Assembly: GCF_000764305.2 (NCBI RefSeq)
Contig: NW_025936007.1
Coordinates: forward strand, 17,608 to 81,607
Direction of reading: 5' to 3'
Source: Hyalella azteca
Lineage: Eukaryota > Arthropoda > Malacostraca > Amphipoda > Hyalellidae
DNA: 64,000 nt
The notes beneath the pieces are model-generated. The model did not search any database and was not told where the DNA came from. It saw only the letters and a program-made list of their open reading frames with translations. Every line of letters starts with the position of its first letter. Position 1 is the first letter of the stretch. Position numbers and translations under genes: made by a program. Below, in pieces: positions 56,401 through 64,000 of the stretch.

Positions 56401-59400
56401 AAACACTAACCAGGGGACAAACAATACAAACTGGGCTTTTTTATTGAATGATTTGAAGCAACCATATTTGGGACGTGCCACTAAAGGGTTAATGCTCTAC
56501 CACTGATGAATAAAGACTGCACAACATCATACCAGAAATGGAATTTTCTTCCAATTACTGAAATTTCTTGGCTGATTCAGCTCCAAAGTAAGCATTTTTC
56601 CATACATTTGTAATCCTACATACACTTCAGTTAAAAATTACTTGAATTAGATAACAGGTATACAATTCCTCCAGCATGACTCTTGAACTAAAAATAGCAT
56701 GAAGAGTTCTAGTCATGGCTAAATGATAGATATATTCCACACCAGGTTGCCAGGATCCAGCCAACACATGCAGATGCACATAGCATGCAACTATTTATTA
56801 ACAACTAGAGACTTGCCAACAATAGTGAGAATATCTTTGCAATTAAAAGAACTTATTTTAAAGCTTTTTTACCATCAAAACATCAAGATTAACATTTGGC
56901 AAGCCAGTGTAGAATTCAGAATGGGTAATATATTTTTCTCCTTCATACAAGAAAATGGGTTTAAAAGCCTACCACCTTACACCCTCCACTGCAGTGACAA
57001 TTGATGCACTGAGCTAAACAAAATGCTATGGATGCAATATTGTGGGCCATGATTTGGAATCCGATACTGGGTCGGGCAGTTGAAGACGTCTTACTTGATT
57101 GCATCCACTAGTCATTTATCCGTAGCTAACTAATTATTGCAATGAATATGTTCTAAAATAAAAAAATTATAAATCAAAATTATTTGGTAATTTATTATTC
57201 ATAAATGTTAATTCATTGTGTGTTTAACTTGGAGACGAATTGCTATTGAATTAATATTGAGTCTTATCAAAATCTCAAAAAATTGTAACCATTTTTGATT
57301 CTTTCATGTCTAACTTTAATCCCTCCTATTTTTATCCTTTCTATCTTAATTAAAATTTCTGGATCAAAAAAGTGGGAGGTGGGGTAAACGCGGTATATTC
57401 CATCACATTAAAGACGCATCGAGAAATGAAAAACAATAAAAAAATAACCGTATGCATTACTCTAGTTCTGTTTGCTTTATGTGACTCAAAACACCGCACT
57501 CCGTGTCAGCAACAACAAAACGTCACAAAATGTTGCCATATTTATTTAAAAGCCTTTAGAATGGAAACCTACCATTGCTACCAAATCCCTATATTCCATC
57601 ACTGTGTGTGGCAATATTCAGCACGTGGTGAGGCGTATTCCGTCCGCGCTTCAAATTCTACTGATACGTAATGCCGTCATCCACGTGTTCAAATTCCGTT
57701 CGCTGCGTGAGCTGTATTGGAATGCAACACGGCTTTGAATTAGAAAACTAATGAATATTGAACACTACTTAATTACGCATTTAATTAACAACTATTAAGC
57801 TTTTAATTAAGCAAATTTTAATTTTTGTACACAGCTTGGAACAATCTGTGTGTCCAATTCAAGTTGTGACGGAATTAGTTTTCATGTGTCTAAATCCATT
57901 TCTCAACTTGATCATCTATTACTTTATATACCACTTGAAATCAGTGAATACAATATACAAGTATACTTAAAGGATTCCTAATACATTCACAGACGTATTT
58001 AAAAGTCTCATGTCCCAAACCATAATATTCTTCCTATAAAAACAGTTATTCACTATTTGGTAGAGCAAGGTCAACTGTCAAATTTGACACATTTTTCAAT
58101 CTCACTGGGTAGCGTGCATCGTCTCTCTTTGGATCTAAATATTTTCCCACTAGATGGCCAAGACCTAGTGTTTTAAAAAAAAGTGGTCTAAGTTACCCCA
58201 TTTTACGGTAGTCGTTTATCCGTAGCTAACTAATTATTGCAATGAATATGTTCTAAAATAAAAAAATTATAAATCAAAATTATTTGGTATGATTTATTAT
58301 TAATTCATAAATGTTAATTCATTGGGTTTGACTTGGAGACGAATTGCTATCGAGTCTAATCAAAATCTCAAAATATTGTAACCTTCATTTTTTATTCTTT
58401 CATGCGTAACTTTAATCCCTCCTATTTTTATCCTTTCTATCTCAAAATTTCTGGATCAAAAAAATGGGAGGTGGTTAAAAAATAAATTAGGAACCTTAAT
58501 TTTTAGAATTTCATCCTGATTATGTGAGCCAGAGTAAAAGTATAAAAAACTGAGAGGTTGGGAACAATAAATAACATTCAACGATTCAAGTATCATGCTC
58601 AGCCTCAAAAACCACCTAGTTTTCTTAGCAACATGAATTTCTTGATTCAAACTCAACACAACTACCACACAACTGACAAGGATAGACAGAAATCCATTGA
58701 ACAAGATATAGTGTAAAAATTCATCAAATTAATTGTGCATCACATGGAATTTATACCAAATAGTCTTACAGAAGCTGTCACAATGTAATATTTGAAGCAA
58801 ATTCAACTTGAATTCTAAAATGTACAAAGCTAAAAAAAACTGGTGCCAGGAAACTGGAAGTTGAAATGCAATGTGGGAGTGAGGCTACCTGCATTAGGAT
58901 CATACATAAAAAATTGACTTTAATCAGAATTGTGAGTAGGTAAATGAGGAAATTAAAAATGAACTGATTCTAAAAAATTGGTTGTGTGAAAATTGCCAAT
59001 GCACACAACCCACAATGTGGGTTGTGTGAAAATTGCCAATAAGATTTAGTAACAGACTAACAGCCATCATGCAAGGAAAATAGTAAAACCTATTGTTAGA
59101 TTCATCATTTCATGCTCTATGGGTTATTCGAATTATTTTCTGGAATTATGTTGCATTGTTGCATGTTTATCTACTTATTTAAAGGGAAAATCAACACAAG
59201 AGGCCAAGAGATGTTTGAAAATAATAGACGGCTGGCAATCCAAACAATTTTTTAGGGCCAAATTATGGGCTTAAAATCAAGAGTACCTAGGGCTAGGTAC
59301 AATGAATTGGTCATCCAAGCACATCATGGAACTTTGGAAGCATTGAAGTTGGAACTTGACTCAGTGCTGGCATAGTGATTAGTGACAAACCATGAATTTT

Positions 59401-59978
59401 TTAGAATCAGTTCATTTTTAATTTCCTCATTTACCTACTCACAATTCTGATTAAAGTCAATTTTTTATGTATGATCCTAATGCAGGTAGGTATCCAGGAT
59501 ACTTTACTGGCCTACATATAGAACTCAAAAATGAGTTTGGAGGGACAGAAGGATAGTGAAAAAAACTTTCTGCTTTGCCACATTTAAAAATGTCTGAAAT
59601 TAGGTTTAAATCTAGAGTAGGCCTACCTAAATGAGGAAATTGGAAATTAATTAATTCTAAATTTCTAAAAAAAAATTTTGTTGGTCACCGTGCGGGTGAG
59701 TTCTACTCGCTTCATGGAGACAAAAAGCACCATGCACCATGCCTAATTAAGCTCCTTTACTCTAGATTTAAACCTAATTTTAAATGTATGACGATGCCGG
59801 TTTGAGTGGTATCTAGCAGTAGCTTATACACGAGCGAGTCGCTCATTGAAATGTCATGACACTCTACTAGAACACCTTACAAGTTACTGGCGAGATGTCA
59901 CGAATTTCGTCTACAGAATCGCAACTATTTTGAAAATAAATATCGAATAAATAACCTTACCTTCTTCTGTCCAACCAT
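50467..59978 (-). CDS. RpL7A: 60S ribosomal protein L7a (eL8), complete six-exon CDS
   Basis: Minus exons 59978-59961, 54691-54529, 54024-53869, 52877-52657, 51079-50957 and 50664-50467 join with matching phases and GT-AG introns into 292 residues. The start is MVGQKK, the 18-nt first coding exon. Diagnostic family stretches are [30 protein letters not shown], the L7Ae core [16 protein letters not shown], then [16 protein letters not shown] and [12 protein letters not shown], and the C-terminal [15 protein letters not shown]. The length fits the family (about 260-320). The protein is a large-subunit component that binds 28S rRNA. The segment between RPRN and RDLTRF (TSKPKRDWAK) differs from the usual FGIGQ-type sequence but keeps its length. 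Introns 4 and 5 carry snoRNAs; intron 1 (5.3 kb) carries a minisatellite. The first exon has a second copy at 62283. Confidence 0.96.
50724..50795 (-). ncRNA. Box C/D snoRNA in RpL7A intron 5 (U36-like)
   Basis: On the host sense strand, box C GTGATGA (50788-50782) and box D CTGA (50740-50737) lie within flanking inverted heptamers TTCATGC/GCATGAA. An internal D' CTGA sits at 50765-50762, with a C'-like AATGAAG after it. Directly upstream of D' is AATTTCTTCAC, complementary to GUGAAGAAAUU in 28S rRNA. Upstream of D is TGACATT, complementary to AAUGUCA just 5' of that site. Vertebrate RPL7A introns host U24 and U36, and U36 is recalled to act in this 28S region, so it may be a U36 homologue. 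Odd point: six bases separate box D from the stem. Confidence 0.7.
51221..51358 (-). ncRNA. H/ACA snoRNA a in RpL7A intron 4
   Basis: 138 nt on the host sense strand. Hairpin 1 is closed by a perfect 9-bp stem TCCGGTGCA/TGCACCGGA, with an upper stem CCGCGTC/GACGCGG. The hinge contains AAATTA (ANANNA, 51288-51283). Hairpin 2 is closed by TGCGT/ACGCA, with an upper GAGT/ACTC stem. The ACA box is at 51226-51224, followed by exactly three bases. The upper stem of each hairpin lies about 15 nt from H or ACA, as required for a pseudouridine pocket. Paralogue of snoRNA b. Target not identified. Confidence 0.85.
51449..51586 (-). ncRNA. H/ACA snoRNA b in RpL7A intron 4
   Basis: 138 nt, diverged paralogue of snoRNA a. 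Lower stem CCGGTGC/GCATCGG (one G-U). Upper stem CCAGCGTT/AACGTTGG, which differs from copy a by changes that keep pairing. H box AGATGA (51516-51511). Hairpin 2 shares GAGTGGCCCTGGAGGTTCTG with the a copy, bar one base. ACA box at 51454-51452 with three bases after it. Confidence 0.85.
51764..51886 (-). ncRNA. H/ACA snoRNA c in RpL7A intron 4 (snR34/U65-type pocket)
   Basis: 123 nt. Hairpin 1: lower stem CAGCAC/GTGCTG, upper stem CCGTGTG/CACACGG. H box AGAATA (51832-51827). Hairpin 2 is closed by TAGAC/GTCTA, directly followed by ACA (51769-51767) and three bases. The 5' pocket arms TCCAGCT and CGTTC pair with 28S GAACG-U-G-AGCUGG, placing the unpaired U in the pocket about 15 nt before the H box. 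That uridine is the conserved pseudouridine recalled as guided by yeast snR34 and human U65. Paralogue of snoRNA d. Confidence 0.87.
52101..52222 (-). ncRNA. H/ACA snoRNA d in RpL7A intron 4 (snR34/U65-type pocket)
   Basis: 122 nt, diverged paralogue of c with identical architecture. Lower stem CAGCAC/GTGCTG, H box AGAACA (52169-52164), a hairpin 2 upper stem ACCTGC/GCAGGT, a short GGC/GCC closing stem, and ACA (52106-52104) plus three bases. The pocket arms CCCAGCT and CGTTC are kept and give a slightly longer match (AGCUGGG) to the same 28S site. The second hairpin differs strongly from c, so its second target may differ. Confidence 0.85.
53217..53318 (-). other. Long RNA hairpin in RpL7A intron 3, unexplained
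   Basis: On the host sense strand GTCCTCTCAAGTT pairs with AACTTGAGAGGA about 80 bases later. A second inner match TGCGC/GCGCA extends the helix. No H, ACA, C or D boxes could be placed convincingly. Confidence 0.5.
55736..56393. repeat. 19-bp minisatellite, about 34 near-perfect copies, RpL7A intron 1
   Basis: The unit AAGACTGGCAATGATGAGC is nearly invariant except at the left edge. Since 19 is not a multiple of three and the unit has no stop on the minus strand, all three minus frames stay open for over 230 codons; these are artefacts. It ends at an isolated N (56394), so copy number is unreliable. Confidence 0.97.
57106..57379. repeat. Direct repeat D1, copy A
   Basis: From TTTATCCGTAGCTAACTAAT to CTGGATCAAAAAAGTGGGAG. 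The second copy is at 58205-58474, about 0.83 kb away in the same orientation. Confidence 0.88.
57380..58204. other. DNA between D1 repeats
   Basis: No retroviral protease, gag or RT motif was found. One short plus frame, about 90 codons, Cys/His-containing ([14 protein letters not shown]), shows no known domain. Confidence 0.4.
58205..58474. repeat. Direct repeat D1, copy B
   Basis: About 90% alike by eye to 57106-57379, with several indels. The copies could be LTRs of a small non-autonomous element or a diverged tandem duplication. Confidence 0.88.
58886..59497. repeat. Inverted repeat of R3 (arms about 100 bp)
   Basis: 58886-58985 is the reverse complement of about 59395-59497: TTGACTTTAATCAGAATTGT vs ACAATTCTGATTAAAGTCAA, with the arms extending on both sides. 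They are separated by about 410 bp. This makes a potential long hairpin in RpL7A intron 1. Confidence 0.8.
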
Positions 59979-60027
59979 GATGATGAGAGCGGCAGCGCAC
60001 CACAATTAAATGAACGTATAAGTCTAA
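59239..60027. repeat. Segmental duplication S1, copy A (contains RpL7A exon 1)
   Basis: Homologous in the same orientation to 61040-62348. It includes the R3 repeat, a TTTAAATCTAGAGTA foldback, the last 100 bp of intron 1, exon 1 and about 50 bp of 5' UTR. The homology stops exactly at the isolated N at 60028. Confidence 0.85.
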
Positions 60028-60028
60028 N

Positions 60029-60060
60029 CGGGACGCCACAGTCCCGTCAGTCACGAAAGG
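60029..60060 (-). promoter_or_regulatory. Candidate RpL7A transcription start with TOP-like tract
   Basis: On the minus strand ACCCTTTCGTGAC lies about 80 bp upstream of the ATG at 59978. A C followed by pyrimidines is typical of ribosomal-protein mRNA starts. It lies beyond the N at 60028 and is not shared with the duplicate copy, so its linkage to exon 1 is uncertain. Confidence 0.35.
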
Positions 60061-60175
60061 GTATTAAAAAACAGATCTGGGTGAAAAAAAACCATCGCTG
60101 TTAGTCATGTGCTGCACGTGTTGTGTACAAATCGTCAAACAAACGTTCGAACTTCTGACATCGACTTCGGACTAC

Positions 60176-60281
60176 CGCCCCCCCCATCGCCCCCCTACCG
60201 CCCTCTTCTTCCTTACCGCCCCCCAAAATCTTTCCATCGCCCCTAGGGGGGCGATATCGCCCACTATGGGAACCACGGGTC
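60176..60281. mobile_element. hAT-like element terminus, C/G-rich
   Basis: Read on the minus strand it begins AGACCCGTGGTTCCCATAGT, then GGGCGATATCGCCCC and CCTAGGGG. This is the style of hAT-derived ends (CAGnGGTTCCCAAA, then a GGGCGATATCGCCC phrase). Only one end was seen. Confidence 0.5.
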
Positions 60282-60848
60282 TAGTCTCTCTTGAAGACGT
60301 TCATACTCGGAGCGTCAACGATGCTAGTAGGGATGTATTATAGTCTATAAGAAGCTTTTGAAAGTGAATTATAATTTGAAATTATTATTTATGGGGGTAA
60401 TTTGAGTTCAAGTTCAGACTATTGGCTTTCAAAATAAAATGTTTACACGATATAAATTGAAATGATTCCTAGTGGGGCAACGGGCCCATGCGTGTCACGG
60501 GGCAAAGCACCCATAATATGCTCAATATCTCTCTGTGAAAATCTATGACTAGATTTTTCAATTACAAATTACACTTCATATTGTATGCTTTTTTTATATT
60601 TGCCGCCTCAAGGCAGCAGGTTCTATTTTCTAATTATGCGTATTTCTGACCCCTTGTTTCTCTTTCATCCTTAAAACATTATTCGCAACTATAAAAGGAA
60701 GCCCAATTTAAGCATATATTCTAAAACTGAACTTTAGGATGTTCTGATGGAAATTAGGAATGGCAAATTACCATGAGTTAAAATTGCCAAGTAAACGTTG
60801 CGTCGGCCCATAGACGGCAACATGAAGCAACCTGGAATTCTTTGTTTA

Positions 60849-60927
60849 GGAAGATACGATAACTACATCCTTGAATGTAGTTATCGTATCTTCCTTGAAA
60901 AACTTACATGAATGAATGTAAGTTTTT
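60849..60927. repeat. Two adjacent perfect hairpins
   Basis: The first has 20-bp perfect arms, GGAAGATACGATAACTACAT (60849-60868) and its complement at 60875-60894, with loop CCTTGA. The second has 12-bp perfect arms, AAAAACTTACAT (60898-60909) and its complement at 60916-60927, with loop GAATGA. Confidence 0.95.
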
Positions 60928-61039
60928 AAATTACATTTCTCTTATTTTAAACTGTAAATTGTAGTTTTATCATGTTTAAAAAAAATATGCGATTGGGGTA
61001 GAGGGACTAGGGGTGGGCGCCTCGCCCCGAGCTCCAGGG

Positions 61040-62348
61040 GAACAATTTTTTAGGGCCAAATTATGGGCATAAAATTAAGAGTACAATGAATTGGTCATCC
61101 AAGCACATCATGTAAGCATTGAAGTTGGAACTTGGAACTCAGTGCGCAGTGACAAACCACAGATTTTTTAGAATCAGTTCATTTTTAATTTCCTCATTTA
61201 CTCACGATCCAAGTCAATTTTTTATGTATGATAATGCAGGTATTCAGGATACTTTATTGGCCTACATATAGTAGAACTCAAAAATGAGTTTGGAGGGACA
61301 GAGGGATAGTGAAAAAAACTCTCTGCTTTGCCACATTTAATAATGTTTAAAATTAGATTCAAATCTAGAGTAAATGAGAAAATTAGAAATTAATTAATTC
61401 TAAAAAAATTGGTTTGTCACCATGCAACTTGCAAGTGAATTCTACTCGCATCATCCGCATGGTGACAAAAAAATTTTTTAGAACCAGTTAGCGAATTCCT
61501 AATTTCCTCATTAAGCTCCTTTACTCTAGATTTAAACTTAATTTTAAAAGTACGAGTGACAATGCTGGTTTGAGTGATACCTAGCCTGGTAGGCTATCCA
61601 TGAGTGAGTCGCTCATTGAAGTGTCATGACACTTAACTTAGTTAACTAGTCTACTAATGAGACTAAAAAATTTGACTTGAGGGAGAGTCTAAAAAACTTG
61701 GCAGTTTTGCTTTGGCAAAATGCCTGGCAGATTAGCCTAGGATATTTGCAAAAACATTTGAAAAGGTTGGGAGTTGGGACTAGTATGGGAAAGCCCATGC
61801 CTGGATCATGAATTGGTCAGCAACAACTTGCCCCCAAAAAATGAAAAGCTAATATTAAGCTAGAATTCTGAGATTTGCTACTTACTATGCATTTTAGCCT
61901 TATAGGGATATTGAACCTAGCAAGGCCTAGGTAGGCTAGCCTATTCAAACAGGCCTAATTACTAATTTCAAAGTCACCTTCATCACTGGTCTACTTGAAA
62001 TTTTGAATATAGATTTTTTGGTGTGGGATTTCTACTGTGAATTTTGATTGAAATTTTCCTTGCTTCTAAATTAGCTACCCCCACTAAAACGAATAACTAG
62101 ACGGTATTGTACAATTTAAATCAAGAGATTGCGAAATAGGATGACCTGGCGAGAGGAAACTACAGAGCAGTAGCTCGTATCTAATTACACCTTACAAGTT
62201 ACTGGCGAGAGCCGAGATGTCAAAATTTTCGTCTACAGAATCGCAACTATTTTGAAAATAAATATCGAATAAATAACCTTACCTTCTTCTGTCCAACCAT
62301 GATGATGAGAGCGGCAGCGCACCACAATTAAATGAACGTATAAGTCTA
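61040..62348. repeat. Segmental duplication S1, copy B
   Basis: Same order of blocks as 59239-60027 but longer, with an extra 500 bp or so near 61640-62150, plus many substitutions and indels. The last 150 bp around exon 1 are almost identical to copy A. Confidence 0.85.
62283..62300 (-). CDS. Second copy of RpL7A coding exon 1
   Basis: The minus strand encodes MVGQKK followed by the donor GTAAGG, identical to 59978-59961, with the same 5' flank (CATTTAATTGTGGTGCGCTG). Either copy could splice to exon 2 at 54691. This may be the true first exon with copy A an assembly duplicate, a genuine alternative first exon, or a dead duplicate. Confidence 0.75.
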
Positions 62349-62589
62349 AGTGCGTGGCTGGCCGAAATGAGATAGATAGATGGTTCTCTACGGGCAACGT
62401 GAGGCGAATTTGTCTAAATTCATCTTGCACAAACTATTTTAAAATAGGCCATGAAATTTTTCGCGAGTTCGGCGATGATTAATTATTAGGTGATAAATGA
62501 ATTAAAGGTGAATAAATATAAACAAGTAGATTTGAAAATAATTTTTATAATCAGTTAGGTAGTAGATTTTAAGATAGAATTATAAGAGA

Positions 62590-62690
62590 AGTGTCGACCC
62601 TGAAGAAATAGTGGCCCATGGCCTGTTGCCGGTGTCCGAGAGGTTTGCCGATTCTTGTACTTTCCATGACTTTATTCCACAACGGATTCA
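62590..62690. repeat. Dispersed repeat R2, copy 5
   Basis: AAGTGTCGACCCTGAAGAAA, GGCCCATGGCCTGTTGCCGG and TTGCCGATTCTTGTACTTTC. Confidence 0.65.
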
Positions 62691-62816
62691 GCCTTTTGAA
62701 CTCGATCTTTCCATAACTGACGACTGTCTGAGATATATACTGGACTTATTGCAAGGCCCGTAAGGTGCTTGGAATATTAAGACTGGACATATGTTCCTGC
62801 ATAGCTTCGTATAGTC

Positions 62817-62895
62817 CAGTGGTTTCCAAACTTTTTCAGGCTGGCGCCCCCTTTGGCTCCCTAGTGAAGAATTTCTAGCGCCCCCCCCCCCACAG
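62817..62895. mobile_element. hAT-like element left end
   Basis: CAGTGGTTTCCAAACTTTTT followed by CAGGCTGGCGCCCCCTTTGG is typical of hAT 5' termini. A C-run follows. The other end and any 8-bp target duplication were not found. Confidence 0.55.
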
Positions 62896-64000
62896 ACGTA
62901 CGCCTCTTTCTTAAAATTCAGTACACTGCAATTTTAAAAGATGAAGGTTAAGCACAAATGTGTACTTTACAAATAGAACCCCATTTAGCGAACCAATATG
63001 TTTTTCAGCTGTTTTAAACCGGTCGGTTTTAAATATATAAAGTTTCGTTGAAATCTGTTCTGTAGTTTAGAAGAAATTTCATGATCGCCACGAATTTAAG
63101 TGACAAATTACCCGGCGATACGGGCCGAATATAAGGAAGTGTGAAATCATGAATGACGGTAAATGAAAAAAAAACTCGCAAACGAAAGTAAAATCGAAAA
63201 AAATGTATTAGCTAAAAAATCGCCGTTTGGTAGTTGGGAATGTATATTCAAAATTTCGTTCAAATCTGTTCTCTATTTGGAAGAAATTCTTTGATCACTG
63301 CAAATTTCGGCCTGTTTCGCAATATACGCTTAACTCACGAATGAAGGTGAAATTGAAAAAAAATTACGAGTTGAACATCACCGTTAGGTTCTGATGAATA
63401 CGTGTTCCAAGTTTCATAGAGCTGCGTTCATTAGTTTGGGAGATATTACTTGCTATTTGAATTTGGAGATTGGTCGTGAGACCGGCCATGAGTCCGGCCG
63501 TAAATTCGCCCGAGACGTCCTAGGTTTCTAGTGCTGAAACAGTTAACATTTTCGTAACGGCTATACGTATTACAAGCTTTTATTGTAATTTTTTTACAGA
63601 ATCGCAGTAAATTAGGACTAAATAATGCATTTCTGTTGAAAAAATAATTAAATATATGTTAATGGTAAAAATTCTATAAGCGGGACTTGAGAGTCCCAGT
63701 AGTAAATGGACAACTGAAGTGACAGATTTTGCGACATTAGGCTGCAACAGTGTAGCTGCACTTCTGTTGTTATTTGTTGAAATGTATCTTTTACATGCAA
63801 TGCTTGGCTCTACAGGCAAATTTGGAGTTCGTGATAATAGAAATTCATCATTATCAGCAATATATTTATTGTTATAAATAATGATTTAGCGAAAAAAATA
63901 TTAATCTACTATGCATACTTTATAGTAGTTGAATGACATATCACAAAGTTCCTTTGGATAACGTGTGCAATAGCTTATTATGCTTATAATGACATATCAC
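62896..64000. other. No gene recognised
   Basis: AT-rich. Similar phrases (AAATCTGTTCT-GTAGTTTAGAAGAAATT and AAATCTGTTCTCTATTTGG) near 63050 and 63265 suggest an old internal repeat or a decayed element body. Confidence 0.4.

Noticed and set aside
55573..56481. 302-, 261- and 235-codon minus open frames
   Set aside because: All come from the 19-bp tandem array, which lacks stops in every minus frame; no splice or domain signal.

Overview
The window is nuclear DNA of a eukaryote, most likely an arthropod and plausibly a malacostracan crustacean. The support is indirect: split genes with GT-AG introns, an arthropod-style RpL7A, a secreted C-type-lectin-like gene, a short two-domain granulin gene, LINE, hAT-like, piggyBac-like and MITE debris, and many minisatellites. 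Species is not determinable by eye. It is a short-read assembly: one 160-N gap, four isolated Ns, and two intact Nextera mate-pair junction adapters left in the sequence.

Layout. 0.2-3.0 kb (minus): complete four-exon secreted lectin-like gene with a MITE directly upstream of its start codon. 3.2-15.5 kb: tandem arrays, dispersed hairpin repeats, and LINE pieces (ORF1, endonuclease, RT start) with an adapter artefact inside, plus a few doubtful lectin-like or secreted exons. 15.5-22.3 kb: repeats and unannotated DNA with a second adapter. 22.3-29.6 kb (plus): three 3'-terminal exons of an unrecognised gene. 33.2-36.2 kb (minus): five 3' exons of an unrecognised, largely helical protein. 38.3-39.1 kb: LINE tail and a 439-bp foldback element. 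43.3-49.1 kb (plus): complete five-exon granulin gene. 50.5-60.0 kb (minus): complete six-exon ribosomal protein L7a (eL8) gene, convergent with granulin. 57-64 kb: repeats, a duplicated copy of the RpL7A first exon, and hAT-like termini.

The most interesting system is in the RpL7A introns. Intron 4 (51080-52656) carries four tandem, sense-strand H/ACA snoRNA genes forming two paralogous pairs (138/138 nt and 123/122 nt). Each has two hairpins, an ANANNA hinge and an ACA box 3 nt from its end. The 5' pockets of the 122/123-nt pair fit the conserved 28S site GAACG-U-G-AGCUGGG, the snR34/U65-type pseudouridine. Intron 5 holds a box C/D snoRNA whose two antisense elements match neighbouring 28S segments, resembling U36, which vertebrates also host in RPL7A. 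RpL7A here thus appears to be a compound host gene that makes a large-subunit protein together with RNAs that modify large-subunit rRNA.

All exon models were built by reading splice sites and checking phase by hand. No database search was possible, and rRNA target matches rely on remembered conserved rRNA sequence.
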